Source of the DNA: Symsagittifera roscoffensis
Lineage: Eukaryota > Xenacoelomorpha > Acoela > Convolutidae
Assembly: GCF_963678635.1 (NCBI RefSeq)
Contig: NC_087066.1
Location: 68,459,477 to 68,523,476 of the forward strand
DNA: 64,000 bases
Reading direction: 5' to 3'
Shown piece after piece: positions 1 to 14,949 of the stretch. Numbering within the stretch: the stretch's first letter is position 1; each line of letters opens with the position of its first letter. A program made the position numbers and the translations under genes. Below the pieces are notes generated by a model. The model saw only the letters and a list, made by a program, of their open reading frames with translations, was not told the origin of the DNA and did no database searches.

Positions 1-1180
1 TAATCGAGGTCGCGCAAAAATACCACACTAAGGTTTCTCACCGGAATAAACTACGGAATCTATCTCTTCTCCTAGCTGATGCAAATGTTGAAAGACGTAA
101 TCGAGCTCGCGCAAAAGTACCACAGTAAGGTTTCTCACCGCAATAAACTACGGAAACTATCACTTCTCCTAGCTGATGCAAATGTTGAAAGACGTAATCG
201 AGCTCGCGCAAAAATACCACACTAAGGTTTCTCACCGCAATAAACTACGGAAACTATCTCTTCTCTAGCTGATGCAAATGTTGAAAGACGTAATCGAGCT
301 CGCGCATAAATACCACACTAAGGTTTCTCACCGCAATAAATTCGGAAACTATCTCTTCTCCTAGCTGATGCAAATGTTGAAAGACGTAATCAAGCTCGCG
401 CAAAAATACCACACTAAGGTTTCTCACCGCAATAAACTACGGAAACTATCTCTTCTCCTAGCTGATGCAAATGTTGAAAGACGTAATCGAGCTCGCGCAA
501 AAATACCACACTAAGGTTTCTCACCGCAATAAACTACGGAAACTATCTCTTCTCTAGCTGATGCGAATGTTGAAAGACGTAATCGAGCTCGCGCAAAAAT
601 ACCACACTAAGGTTTCTCACCGGAATAAACTACGGAATCTATCTCTTCTCCTAGCTGATGCAAATGTTGAAAGACGTAATCGAGCTCGCGCAAAAATACC
701 ACAGTAAGGTTTCTCACCGCAATAAACTACGGAAACTATCACTTCTCCTAGCTGATGCAAATGTTGAAAGACGTAATCGAGCTCGCGCAAAAATACCACA
801 CTAAGGTTTCTCACCGCAATAAACTACGGAAACTATCTCTTCTCCTAGCTGATGCAAATGTTCAAAGACGTAATCGAGCTCGCGCAAAAATACCACAGTA
901 AGGTTTCTCACCGCAATAAACTACGGAAACTATCACTTCTCCTAGCTGATGCAAATGTTGAAAGACGTAATCGAGCTCGCGCAAAAATACCACATTAAGG
1001 TTTCTCACCGCAATAAACTACGGAAACTATCTCTTCTCCTAGCTGATGCAAATGTTCAAAGACGTAATCGAGCTCGCGCAAAAATACCACACTAAGGTTT
1101 CTCACCGCAATAAACTACGGAAACTATCTCTTCTCCTAGCTGATGCAAATGTTGAAAGACGTAATCGAGCTCGCGCAAAA
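1..1180 (+). repeat. Satellite HOR block, 6-mer (579 bp)
   Basis: Positions 1-579 and 580-1,158 carry the same variants in the same order. These are CCGGAATAAAC with GGAATCTATC near 30 and 610, CACAGTAAGG near 111 and 690, and CTATCACTTC near 147 and 726. The spacing is 579 bp, six monomers minus three single-base deletions that both copies would share. This looks like a recent block duplication. Confidence 0.8.
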
Positions 1181-2299
1181 ATACCACACTAAGGTTTCTC
1201 ACCGCAATAAACTACGGAAACTATCTCTTCTCTAGCTGATGCAAATGTTGAAAAACGTAATCGAGCTCGCGCAAAAATACCACACCAAGGTTTCTCACCG
1301 CAATAAACTACGGAATCTATCTCTTCTCCTAGCTGATGCAAATGTTGAAAGACGTAATCGAGCTCGCGCAAAAATACCACACTAAGGTTTCTCACCGCAA
1401 TAAACTACGGAAACTATCTCCTCTCCTAGCTGATGCAAATGTTGAAAGAGGTAATCGAGCTCGCGCAAAAATACCACACTAAGGTTTCTCACCGCAATAA
1501 ACTACGGAAACTATCTCTTCTCCTAGCTGATGCAAATGTTGAAAGACGTAATCGAGCTCGCGCAAAAATACCACACTAAGGTTTCTCACCGCAATAAACT
1601 ACGGAAACTATCTCTTCTCCTAGCTGATGCAAATGTTGAAAGACGTAATCGAGCTCGCGCAAAAATACCACACTAAGGTTTCTCACTGCAATAAACTACG
1701 GAAACTATCTCTTCTCCTAGCTGATGCAAATGTTGAAAGACGTAATCGAGCTCGCGCAAAAATACCACACTAAGGTTTCTCACCGCTACAAAACTACGGA
1801 AACTATCTCTTCTCCTAGCTGATGCAAATGTTGAAAGACGTAATCGAGCTCGCGCAAAAATACCACACCAAGGTTTCTCACCGCAATAAACTACGGAAAC
1901 TATCTCTTCTCCTAGCTGATGCAAATGTTGAAAGACGTAATCGAGCTCGCGCAAAAATACCACACTAAGGTTTCTCACTGCAATAAACTACGGAAACTAT
2001 CTCTTCTCCTAGCTGATGCAAATGTTGAAAGACGTAATCGAGCTCGCGCAAAAATACCACACTAAGGTTTCTCACCGCAACAAAACTACGGAAACTATCT
2101 CTTCTCCTAGCTGATGCAAATGTTGAAAGACGTTATCGAGCTCGAGCAAAAATACCACACTAAGAATTCTCACCGCAATAAACTACGGAAACTATCTCTT
2201 CTCCTAGCTGATGCAAATGTTGAAAGACGTCATCGAGCTCGCGCAAAAATACTACACTAAGGTTTCTCACCGCAATAAACTACGGAAACTATCTCTTCT

Positions 2300-5200
2300 C
2301 CTAGCTGATGCAAATGTAGAAAGACGTAATCAAGCTCGCGCAAAAATACCACACTAAGTCTTCTCACTGCAATAAACTACGGAAACTATCTCTTCTCCTA
2401 GCTGATGCAAATGTTGAAAGACGTAATCGAGCTCGCGCAAAAAAACCGCACTAAGGTTTCTCGCCGCAATAAACTACGGAAACTATCTCTTCTCCTAGCT
2501 GATGCAAATGTTGAAAGACGTAATCGAGCTCGCGCAAAAATACCACACTAAGGTTTCTCACCGCAATAAACTGCGGAAACTATCTCTTCTCCTAGCTGAT
2601 GCAAATGTTGAAAGACGTAATCGAGCTCGCGCAAAAATACCACACTAAGGTTTCTCACCGCAATAAACTACGGAAACTATCTCTTCTCCTAGCTGATGCA
2701 AATGTAGAAAGACGTAATCAAGCTCGCGCAAAAATACCACACTAAGTCTTCTCACTGCAATAAACTACGGAAACTATCTCTTCTCCTAGCTGATGCAAAT
2801 GTTGAAAGACGTAATCGAGCTCGCGCAAAAAAACCGCACTAAGGTTTCTCGCCGCAATAAACTACGGAAACTATCTCTTCTCCTAGCTGATGCAAATGTT
2901 GAAAGACGTAATCGAGCTCGCGCAAAAACACCACACTAAGGTTTCTCGCCGCAATAAACTACGGAAATTATCTCTTCTCCTAGCTGATGCAAATGTTGAA
3001 AGACGTAATCGAGCTCGCGCAAAAAAACCGCACTAAGTCTTCTCACCGCAATAAACTACGGAAACTATCTCTTCTCCTAGCTGATGCAAATGTTGAAAGA
3101 CGTAATCGAGCTCGCGCAAAAATACCACACTAAGGTTTCTCACCGAAATAAACTACGGAAACTATCTCTTCTCCTAGCTGATGCAAATGTTGAAAGACGT
3201 AATCGAGCTCGCGCAAAAATAACACACTAAGGTTTCTCACCGCAATAAACTACGGAAACTATCTCTTCTCCTAGCTGATGCAAATGTAGAAAGACGTAAT
3301 CAAGCTCGCGCAAAAATAGCACACTAAGTCTTCTCACCGCAATAAACTACGGAAACTATCTCTTCTCCTAGCTGATGCAAATGTTGAAAAACGTAATCGA
3401 GCTCGCGCAAAAAAACCGCACTAAGGTTTCTCGCCGCAATAAACTACGGAAACTATCTCTTCTCCTAGCTGATGCAAATGTTGAAAGACGTAATCGAGCT
3501 CGCGCAAAAATACCACACTAAGGTTTCTCACCGCAATAAACTACGGAAACTATCTCTTCTCCTAGCTGATGCAAATGTAGAAAGACGTAATCAAGCTCGC
3601 GCAAAAATACCACACTAAGTCTTCTCACTGCAATAAACTACGGAAACTATCTCTTCTCCTAGCTGATGCAAATGTTGAAAGACGTAATCGAGCTCGCGCA
3701 AAAAAACCGCACTAAGGTTTCTCGCCGCAATAAACTACGGAAACTATCTCTTCTCCTAGCTGATGCAAATGTTGAAAGACGTAATCGAGCTCGCGCAAAA
3801 ACACCACACTAAGGTTTCTCGCCGCAATAAACTACGGAAATTATCTCTTCTCCTAGCTGATGCAAATGTTGAAAGACGTAATCGAGCTCGCGCAAAAAAA
3901 CCGCACTAAGTCTTCTCACCGCAATAAACTACGGAAACTATCTCTTCTCCTAGCTGATGCAAATGTTGAAAGACGTAATCGAGCTCGCGCAAAAATACCA
4001 CACTAAGGTTTCTCACCGAAATAAACTACGGAAACTATCTCTTCTCCTAGCTGATGCAAATGTTGAAAGACGTAATCGAGCTCGCGCAAAAATAACACAC
4101 TAAGGTTTCTCACCGCAATAAACTACGGAAACTATCTCTTCTCCTAGCTGATGCAAATGTAGAAAGACGTAATCAAGCTCGCGCAAAAATAGCACACTAA
4201 GTCTTCTCACCGCAATAAACTACGGAAACTATCTCTTCTCCTAGCTGATGCAAATGTTGAAAAACGTAATCGAGCTCGCGCAAAAAAACCGCACTAAGGT
4301 TTCTCGCCGCAATAAACTACGGAAACTATCTCTTCTCCTAGCTGATGCAAATGTTGAAAGACGTAATCGAGCTCGCGCAAAAACACCACACTAAGGTTTC
4401 TCGCCGCAATAAACTACGGAAACTATCTCTTCTCCTAGCTGATGCAAATGTTGAAAGACGTAATCGAGCTCGCGCAAAAATACCACACTAAGGTTTCTCA
4501 CCGCAATAAACTACGGAAACTATCTCTTCTCCTAGCTGATGCAAATGTAGAAAGACGTAATCAAGCTCGCGCAAAAATACCACACTAAGTCTTCTCACTG
4601 CAATAAACTACGGAAACTATCTCTTCTCCTAGCTGATGCAAATGTTGAAAGACGTAATCGAGCTCGCGCAAAAAAACCGCACTAAGGTTTCTCGCCGCAA
4701 TAAACTACGGAAACTATCTCTTCTCCTAGCTGATGCAAATGTTGAAAGACGTAATCGAGCTCGCGCAAAAACACCACACTAAGGTTTCTCGCCGCAATAA
4801 ACTACGGAAACTATCTCTTCTCCTAGCTGATGCAAATGTTGAAAGACGTAATCGAGCTCGCGCAAAAAAACCGCACTAAGTCTTCTCACCGCAATAAACT
4901 ACGGAAACTATCTCTTCTCCTAGCTGATGCAAATGTTGAAAGACGTAATCGAGCTCGCGCAAAAATACCACACTAAGGTTTCTCACCGAAATAAACTACG
5001 GAAGCTATCTCTTCTCCTAGCTGATGCAAATGTTGAAAGACGTAATCGAGCTCGCGCAAAAATACCACACTAAGGTTTCTCACCGCAATAAACTACGGAA
5101 ACTATCTCTTCTCCTAGCTGATGCAAATGTAGAAAGACGTAATCAAGCTCGCGCAAAAATAGCACACTAAGTCTTCTCACCGCAATAAACTACGGAAACT

Positions 5201-8060
5201 ATCTCTTCTCCTAGCTGATGCAAATGTTGAAAAACGTAATCGAGCTCGCGCAAAAAACCGCACTAAGGTTTCTCGCCGCAATAAACTACGGAAACTATCT
5301 CTTCTCCTAGCTGATGCAAATGTTGAAAGACGTAATCGAGCTCGCGCAAAAAAACCGCACTAAGTCTTCTCACCGCAATAAACTACGGAAACTATCTCTT
5401 CTCCTAGCTGATGCAAATGTAGAAAGACGTAATCAAGCTCGCGCAAAAATACCACACTAAGTCTTCTCACTGCAATAAACTACGGAAACTATCTCTTCTC
5501 CTAGCTGATGCAAATGTTGAAAGACGTAATCGAGCTCGCGCAAAAAAACCGCACTAAGGTTTCTCGCCGCAATAAACTACGGAAACTATCTCTTCTCCTA
5601 GCTGATGCAAATGTTGAAAGACGTAATCGAGCTCGCGCAAAAACACCACACTAAGGTTTCTCGCCGCAATAAACTACGGAAATTATCTCTTCTCCTAGCT
5701 GATGCAAATGTTGAAAGACGTAATCGAGCTCGCGCAAAAAAACCGCACTAAGTCTTCTCACCGCAATAAACTACGGAAACTATCTCTTCTCCTAGCTGAT
5801 GCAAATGTTGAAAGACGTAATCGAGCTCGCGCAAAAATACCACACTAAGGTTTCTCACCGAAATAAACTACGGAAACTATCTCTTCTCCTAGCTGATGCA
5901 AATGTTGAAAGACGTAATCGAGCTCGCGCAAAAATAACACACTAAGGTTTCTCACCGCAATAAACTACGGAAACTATCTCTTCTCCTAGCTGATGCAAAT
6001 GTAGAAAGACGTAATCAAGCTCGCGCAAAAATAGCACACTAAGTCTTCTCACCGCAATAAACTACGGAAACTATCTCTTCTCCTAGCTGATGCAAATGTT
6101 GAAAAACGTAATCGAGCTCGCGCAAAAAAACCGCACTAAGGTTTCTCGCCGCAATAAACTACGGAAACTATCTCTTCTCCTAGCTGATGCAAATGTTGAA
6201 AGACGTAATCGAGCTCGCGCAAAAACACCACACTAAGGTTTCTCGCCGCAATAAACTACGGAAACTATCTCTTCTCCTAGCTGATGCAAATGTTGAAAGA
6301 CGTAATCGAGCTCGCGCAAAAATACCACACTAAGGTTTCTCACCGCAATAAACTACGGAAACTATCTCTTCTCCTAGCTGATGCAAATGTAGAAAGACGT
6401 AATCAAGCTCGCGCAAAAATACCACACTAAGTCTTCTCACTGCAATAAACTACGGAAACTATCTCTTCTCCTAGCTGATGCAAATGTTGAAAGACGTAAT
6501 CGAGCTCGCGCAAAAAAACCGCACTAAGGTTTCTCGCCGCAATAAACTACGGAAACTATCTCTTCTCCTAGCTGATGCAAATGTTGAAAGACGTAATCGA
6601 GCTCGCGCAAAAACACCACACTAAGGTTTCTCGCCGCAATAAACTACGGAAACTATCTCTTCTCCTAGCTGATGCAAATGTTGAAAGACGTAATCGAGCT
6701 CGCGCAAAAAAACCGCACTAAGTCTTCTCACCGCAATAAACTACGGAAACTATCTCTTCTCCTAGCTGATGCAAATGTTGAAAGACGTAATCGAGCTCGC
6801 GCAAAAATACCACACTAAGGTTTCTCACCGAAATAAACTACGGAAACTATCTCTTCTCCTAGCTGATGCAAATGTTGAAAGACGTAATCGAGCTCGCGCA
6901 AAAATAACACACTAAGGTTTCTCACCGCAATAAACTACGGAAACTATCTCTTCTCCTAGCTGATGCAAATGTAGAAAGACGTAATCAAGCTCGCGCAAAA
7001 ATAGCACACTAAGTCTTCTCACCGCAATAAACTACGGAAACTATCTCTTCTCCTAGCTGATGCAAATGTTGAAAAACGTAATCGAGCTCGCGCAAAAAAA
7101 CCGCACTAAGGTTTCTCGCCGCAATAAACTACGGAAACTATCTCTTCTCCTAGCTGATGCAAATGTTGAAAGACGTAATCGAGCTCGCGCAAAAACACCA
7201 CACTAAGGTTTCTCGCCGCAATAAACTACGGAAACTATCTCTTCTCCTAGCTGATGCAAATGTTGAAAGACGTAATCGAGCTCGCGCAAAAATACCACAC
7301 TAAGGTTTCTCACCGCAATAAACTACGGAAACTATCTCTTCTCCTAGCTGATGCAAATGTTGAAAGACGTAATCGAGCTCGCGCAAAAATACCACACTAA
7401 GGTTTCTCACCGCAATAAACTACGGAAACTATCTCTTCTCCTAGCTGATGCAAATGTTGAAAGACGTAATCGAGCTCGCGCAAAAAAAACCGCACTAAGG
7501 TTTCTCGCCGCAATAAACTACGGAAACTATCTCTTCTCCTAGCTGATGCAAATGTTGAAAGACGTAATCGAGCTCGCGCAAAAACACCGCACTAAGGTTT
7601 CTCGCCGCAATAAACTACGGAAACTATCTCTTCTCCTAGCTGATGCAAATGTTGAAAGACGTAATCGAGCTCGCGCAAAAAAACCGCACTAAGTCTTCTC
7701 ACCGCAATAAACTACGGAAACTATCTCTTCTCCTAGCTGATGCAAATGTTGAAAGACGTAATCGAGCTCGCGCAAAAATACCACACTAAGGTTTCTCACC
7801 GAAATAAACTACGGAAACTATCTCTTCTCCTAGCTGATGCAAATGTTGAAAGACGTAATCGAGCTCGCGCAAAAATACCACACTAAGGTTTCTCACCGCA
7901 ATAAACTACGGAAACTATCTCTTCTCCTAGCTGATGCAAATGTAGAAAGACGTAATCAAGCTCGCGCAAAAATAGCACACTAAGTCTTCTCACCGCAATA
8001 AACTACGGAAACTATCTCTTCTCCTAGCTGATGCAAATGTTGAAAAACGTAATCGAGCTC
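2300..8060 (+). repeat. Satellite HOR, 19-mer (about 1,842 bp) built from 9-mer and 10-mer sub-blocks
   Basis: The marker CAAATGTAGAAAGACG followed by AATCAAGC occurs at 2311, 2699, 3281, 3572, 4154, 4542, 5124, 5414, 5996, 6384, 6966 and 7937. Copies followed by ATACCAC..TCTTCTCACTG (type A) alternate with copies followed by ATAGCAC..TCTTCTCACCG (type B). Spacing within one type alternates between about 873 and 970 bp. A full unit of 1,842 bp recurs exactly (3572 to 5414, 4542 to 6384, 4154 to 5996, 5124 to 6966). This is the clearest multi-copy HOR in the window. Confidence 0.9.
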
Positions 8061-8699
8061 GCGCAAAAAAACCGCACTAAGGTTTCTCGCCGCAATAAAC
8101 TACGGAAACTATCTCTTCTCCTAGCTGATGCAAATGTTGAAAGACGTAATCGAGCTCGCGCAAAAACACCACACTAAGGTTTCTCGCCGCAATAAACTAC
8201 GGAAACTATCTCTTCTCCTAGCTGATGCAAACGTTGAAAGACGTAATCGAGCTCGCGCAAAAATACCACACTAAGTCTTCTCGCCGCAATAAACTACGGA
8301 AACTATCTCTTCTCCTAGCTGATGCAAATGTTGAAAGACGTAATCGAGCTCGCGCAAATAAACCGCACTAAGGTTTCTCGCCGCAATAAACTACGGAAAC
8401 TATCTCTTCTCCTAGCTGATGCAAATGTTGAAAGACGTAATCGAGCTCGCGCAAAAACACCACACTAAGGTTTCTCACCGCAAAAAACTAAGAAACTATC
8501 TCTTCTCCTAGCTGATGCAAATGTTGAGAGACGTAATCGAGCTCGCGCAAAAGTACCACACTAAGGTTTCTCACCGCAATAAACTACGGAAACTATCTCT
8601 TCTCCTAGCTGATGCAAATGTTGAAAGACGTAATCGAGCTCGCGCAAAAATACCACACTAAGGTTTCTCACCGCAATAAACTACGGAAACTATCTCTTC

Positions 8700-10040
8700 T
8701 CCTAGCTGATGCAAATGTTGAAAGACTTAATAGAGCTCGCGCAAAAATACCACACTAAGGTTTCTCACCGCTATAAACTACGGAAACTATCTCTTCTCCT
8801 AGCTGATGCAAATGTTGAAAGATGTAATCGAGCTCGCGCAAAAATACCACACTAAGGTTTCTCACCGCAATAAATACGGAAACTATCTCTTCTCCTAGCT
8901 GATGCAAATGTTGAAAGACGTAATTGAGCTCGCGCAAAAATACCACACTAAGGTTTCTCACCGCAATAAACTACGGAAACTATATCTTCTCCTAGCTGAT
9001 GCAAATGTTGAAAAACGTAATCGAGCTCGCGCAAAAATACCACACTAAGGTTTCTCACCGCAATAAACTACGGAAACTATGTCTTCTCCTAGCTGATGCA
9101 AATGTTGAAAGACGTAATCGAGCTCGCGCAAAAATACCACACTAAGAATTCTCACCGCAATAAACTACGGAAACTATCTCTTCTCCTAGCTGATGCAAAT
9201 GTTGAAAGACGTAATTGAGCTCGCGCAAAAATACCACACTAAGGTTTCTCACCGCAATAAACTACGGAAACTATCTCTTCTCCTAGCTGATGCAAATGTT
9301 GAAAAACGTAATCGAGCTCGCGCAAAAATACCACACTAAGGTTTCTCACCGCAATAAACTACGGAAACTATCTCTTCTCCTAGCTGATGCAAATGTTGAA
9401 AGACGTAATCGAGCTCGCGCAAAAACACCACACTAAGGTTTCTCACCGCAAAAAACTACGGAAACTATCTCTTCTCCTAGCTGATGCAAATGTTGAAAGA
9501 CGTAATCGAGCTCGCGCAAAAGTACCACACTAAGGTTTCTCACCGCAATAAACTACGGAAACTATCTCTTCTCCTAGCTGATGCAAATGTTCAAAGACGT
9601 AATCGAGCTCGCGCAAAAATACCACACTAAGGTTTCTCACCGCAATAAACTACGGAAGCTATCTCTTCTCCTAGCTGATGCAAATGTTGAAAGACTTAAT
9701 AGAGCTCGCGCAAAAATACCACACTAAGGTTTCTCACCGCTATAAACTACGGAAACTATCTCTTCTCCTAGCTGATGCAAATGTTGAAAGATGTAATCGA
9801 GCTCGCTCAAAAATACCACACTAAGGTTTCTCACCGCAATAAACTACGGAAACTATCTCTTCTCCTAGCTGATGCAAATGTTGAAAGACGTAATTGAGCT
9901 CGCGCAAAAATACCACACTAAGGTTTCTCACCGCAATAAACAACGGAAACTATCTCTTCTCCTAGCTGATGCAAATGTTGAAAAACGTAATCGAGCTCGC
10001 GCAAAAATACCACACTAAGGTTTCTCACCGCAATAAACTA
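8700..10040 (+). repeat. Satellite HOR block, 10-mer (969 bp)
   Basis: The rare variant GACTTAATAGAGC, followed by CCGCTATAAAC in the next monomer and GATGTAATCG after that, occurs at 8724 and again at 9693. The spacing is 969 bp, ten monomers minus one base lost at AATAAATACGG near 8872. Confidence 0.8.
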
Positions 10041-10620
10041 CGGAAACTATCTCTTCTCCTAGCTGATGCAAATGTTGAAAGACGTAATCGAGCTCGCTCA
10101 AAAATACCACACTAAGGTTTCTCACCGCAATAAACTACGGAAACTATCTCTTCTCCTAGCTGATGCAAATGTTGAAAGACGTAATTGAGCTCGCGCAAAA
10201 ATACCACACTATGGTTTCTCACCGCAATAAACTACGGAAACTATCTCTTCTCCTAGCTGATGCAAATGTTGAAAAACGTAATCGAGCTCGCGCAAAAATA
10301 CCACACTAAGGTTTCTCACCGCAATAAACTACGGAAACTATCTCTTCTCCTAGCTGATGCAAATGTTGAAAGACGTAATCGAGCTCGCTCAAAAATACCA
10401 CACTAAGGTTTCTCACCGCAATAAACTACGGAAACTATCTCTTCTCCTAGCTGATGCAAATGTTGAAAGACGTAATTGAGCTCGCGCAAAAATACCACAC
10501 TATGGTTTCTCACCGCAATAAACTACGGAAACTATCTCTTCTCCTAGCTGATGCAAATGTTGAAAAACGTAATCGAGCTCGCGAAAAAATACCACACTAA
10601 GGTTTCTCACCGCAATAAAC
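9880..10620 (+). repeat. Satellite HOR block, 3-mer (291 bp)
   Basis: A trimer containing GTAATTGAGC, then GAAAAACGTAATCG, then GAGCTCGCTC repeats about every 291 bp. The CACTATGG variant following GTAATTGAGC occurs at 10,181 and 10,472. Three monomers are also 97 codons, so reading frames line up again at this spacing. Confidence 0.75.
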
Positions 10621-12379
10621 TACGGAAACTATCTCTTCTCCTAGCTGATGCAAATGTTGAAAGACGTAATCGAGCTCGCGCAAAAATACCACACTAAGGT
10701 TTCTCACCGCAATAAACTACGGAAAGTATCTCTTCTTCTAGCTGATGCAAATGTTGAAAGACGTAATTGAGCTCGCGCAAAAATACCACACTAAGGTTTC
10801 TCACCGCAATAAACTACGGAAACTATCTCTTCTCCTAGCTGATGCAAATGTTGAAAGAAGTAATCGAGCTCGCGCAAAAATACCACACTAAGGTTTCTCA
10901 CCGCAATAAACTACGGAAACTATCTCTTCTCCTAGCTGATGCAAATGTTGAAAGACGTAATCGAGCTCGCGCAAAAATACCACACTAAGGTTTCTCACCG
11001 CAATAAACTACGGAAACTATCTCTTCTCCTAGCTGATGCAAATGTTGAAAGACGTAATCGAGCTCGCGCAAAAATACCACACTAAGGTTTCTCACCGCAA
11101 TAAACTACGGAAACTATCTCTTCTCCTAGCTGATGCAAATGTTGAAAGACGTAATCGAGCTCGCGCAAAAATACCACACTAAGGTTTCTCACCGCAATAA
11201 ACTACGGAAACTATCTCTTCTCCTAGCTGATGCAAATGTTGAAAGACGTAATGGAGCTCGCGCAAAAATACCACACTAAGGTTTCTCACCGCAATAAACT
11301 ACGGAAACTATCTCTTCTCCCAGCTGATGCAAATGTTGAAAGACGTAATCGAGCTCGCGCAAAAATACCACACTAAGGTTTCTCACCGCAATAAACTACG
11401 GAAACTATCTCTTCTCCTGGCTGATGCAAATGTTGAAAGACGTAATCGAGCTCGCGCAAAAATACCACACTAAGGTTTCTCACCGCAATAAACTACGGAA
11501 ACTATCTCTTCTCCTAGCTGATGCAAATGTTGAAAGACGTAATCGAGCTCGCGCAAAAATACCACACTAAGGTTTCTCACCGCAATAAACTACGGAAACT
11601 ATCTCTTCTCCCAGCTGATGCAAATGTTGAAAGACGTAATCGAGCTCGCGCAAAAATACCACACTAAGGTTTCTCACCGCAATAAACTACGGAAACTATC
11701 TCTTCTCCTAGCTGATGCAAATGTTGAAAGACGTAATCGAGCTCGCGCAAAAATACCACACTAAGGTTTCTCACCGCAATAAACTACGGAAACTATCTCT
11801 TCTCCTAGCTGATGCAAATGTTGAAAGACGTAATCGAGCTCGCGCAAAAATACCACACTAAGGTTTCTCACCGCAATAAACTACGGAAACTATCTCTTCT
11901 CCTAGCTGATGCAAATGTTGAAAGACGTAATTGAGCTCGCGCAAAAATACCACACTAAGGTTTCTCACCGCAATAAACTACGGAAACTATCTCTTCTCCT
12001 AGCTGATGCAAATGTTGAAAGACGTAATCGAGCTCGCGCAAAAATACCACACTAAGGTTTCTCACCGCAATAAACTACGGAAACTATCTCTTCTCCTAGC
12101 TGATGCAAATGTTGAAAGACGTAATCGAGCTCGCGCAAAAATACCACACTAAGGTTTCTCAACGCAATAAACTACGGAAACTATCTCTTCTCCTAGCTGA
12201 TGCAAATGTTGAAAGACGTAATCGAGCTCGCGCAAAAATACCACACTAAGGTTTCTCACCGCAATAAACTACGGAAACTATCTCTTCTCCCAGCTGATGC
12301 AAATGTTGAAAGACGTAATCGAGCTCGCGCAAAAATACCACACTAAGGTTTCTCACCGCAATAAACTACGGAAACTATC

Positions 12380-14130
12380 TCTTCTCCTGGCTGATGCAAA
12401 TGTTGAAAGACGTAATCGAGCTCGCGCAAAAATACCACACTAAGGATTCTCACCGCAATAAACTACGGAAACTATCTCTTCTCCTAGCTGATGCAAATGT
12501 TGAAAGACGTAATCGAGCTCGCGCAAAAATACCACACTAAGGTTTCTCACCGCAATAAACTACGGAAACTATCTCTTCTCCCAGCTGATGCAAATGTTGA
12601 AAGACGTAATCGAGCTCGCGCAAAAATACCACACTAAGGTTTCTCACCGCAATAAAATACGGAAACTATCTCTTTTCCTAGCTGATGCAAACGTTGAAAG
12701 ACGTAATTGAGCTCGCGCAAAAACACCACACTAAGGTTTCTCACCGCAATAAACTACGGAAACTATCTCTTCTCCTAGCTGATGCAAATGTTGAAAGACC
12801 TAATCGAGCTCGCGCAAAAATACCACACTAAGGTTTCTCACCGCAATAAACTACGGAAACTATCTCTTCTCCCAGCTGATGCAAATGTTGAAAGACGTAA
12901 TCGAGCTCGCGCAAAAATACCACACTAAGGTTTCTCACCGCAGTAAACTACGGAAACTATCTCTTTTCCTAGCTGATGCAATTGTTGAAAGACGTAATCG
13001 AGCTCGCGCAAAAATACCACACTAAGTTTTCTCACCTCAATAAACTACGGAAACTATCTCTTCTCCTAGCTGATGCAAATGTTGAAAGACGTAATCGAGC
13101 TCGCGCAAAAATACCACACTAAGGTTTCTCACCGCAATAAACTACGGAAACTATCTCTTCTCCTAGCTGATGCAAATGTTGAAAGACGTAATCGAGCTCG
13201 CGCAAAAATACCACACTAAGGTTTCTTACCGCAATAAACTACGGAAACTATCTCTTCTCCTGGCTGATGCAAATGTTGAAAGACGTAATCGAGCTCGCGC
13301 AAAAATACCACACTAAGGATTCTCACCGCAATAAACTACGGAAACTATCTCTTCTCCTAGCTGATGCAAATGTTGAAAGACGTAATCGAGCTCGCGCAAA
13401 AGTACCACACTAAGGTTTCTCACCGCAATAAACTACGGAAACTATCTCTTCTCCCAGCTGATGCAAATGTTGAAAGACGTAATCGAGCTCGCGCAAAAAT
13501 ACCACACTAAGGATTCTCACCGCAATAAAATACGGAAACTATCTCTTTTCCTAGCTGATGCAAACGTTGAAAGACGTAATCGAGCTCGCGCAAAAACACC
13601 ACACTAAGGTTTCTCACCGCAATAAACTACGGAAACTATCTCTTCCCCTAGCTGATGCAAATGTTGAAAGACCTAATCGAGCTCGCGCAAAAATACCACA
13701 CTAAGGTTTCTCACCGCAATAAACTACGAAAACTATCTCTTCTCCCAGCTGATGCAAATGTTGAAAGACGTAATCGAGCTCGCGCAAAAATACCACACTA
13801 AGGTTTCTCACCGCAGTAAACTACGGAAACTATCTCTTTTCCTAGCTGATGCAATTGTTGAAAGACGTAATCGAGCTCGCGCAAAAATACCACACTAAGT
13901 TTTCTCACCTCAATAAACTACGGAAACTATCTCTTCTCCTAGCTGATGCAAATGTTGAAAGACGTAATCGAGCTCGCGCAAAAATACCACACTAAGGTTT
14001 CTCACCGCAATAAACTACGGAAACTATCTCTTCTCCTAGCTGATGCAAATGTTGAAAGACGTAATCGAGCTCGCGCAAAAATACCACACTAAGGTTTCTC
14101 ACCGCAATAAACTACGGAAACTATCTCTTC
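12380..14130 (+). repeat. Satellite HOR block, 9-mer (873 bp)
   Basis: AATAAAATACGG occurs at 12,651 and 13,524, and CAGTAAACTACGG with GCAATTGTTG occurs at 12,941 and 13,814. Both pairs are exactly 873 bp apart. The CTCCTGGCTG and CTCCCAGCTG variants upstream (11.3-12.6 kb) suggest an older, related duplication. Confidence 0.85.
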
Positions 14131-14949
14131 TCCTAGCTGATGCAAATGTTGAAAGACGTAATCGAGCTCGCGCAAAAATACCACACTAAGGTTTCTCACC
14201 GCAATAAACTACGGAAACTATCTCTTCTCCTAGCTGATGCAAATGTTGAAAGACGTAATCGAGCTCGCGCAAAAATACCACACTAAGGTTTCTCACCGCA
14301 AAAAACTACGGAAACTATCTCTTCTCCCAGCTGATGCAAAAGTTGAAAGACGTAATCGAGCTCGCGCAAAAATACCACACTAAGGTTTCTCACCGCAATA
14401 AACTACGGAAACTTTCTCTTTTCGTAGCTGATGCAAATGTTGAAAGACGTAATCGAGCTCGCGCAAAAAGACCACACTAAGGTTTCTCACCGCAATAAAC
14501 TACGGAAACTATCTCTTCTCCTAGCTGATGCAAATGTTGAAAGACGTAATCGAGCTCGTTCAAAAATACCACACTAAGGTTTCTCACCGCAATAAACTAC
14601 GGAAACTATCTCTTCTCCTAGCTGATGCAAATGTTGAAAGATGTAATCGAGCTCGCGCAAAAATACCACACTAAGGTTTCTCACCGCAATAAACTACGGA
14701 AACTATCTCTTTTCCTAGCTGATGCAAATGTTGAAAGACGTAATCGAGCTCGCGCAAAAATACCACACTAAGGTTTCTCACCGCAATAAACTACGGAAAC
14801 TATCTCTTCTCCTAGCTGATGCAAATGTTGAAAGACCTAATCGAGCTCGCGCAAAAATACCACACTAAGGTTTCTTACCGCAATAAACTACGGATACTAT
14901 CTCTTCTCCTAGCTGATGCAAATGTTGAAAGACGTAATCGAGCTCGCGC

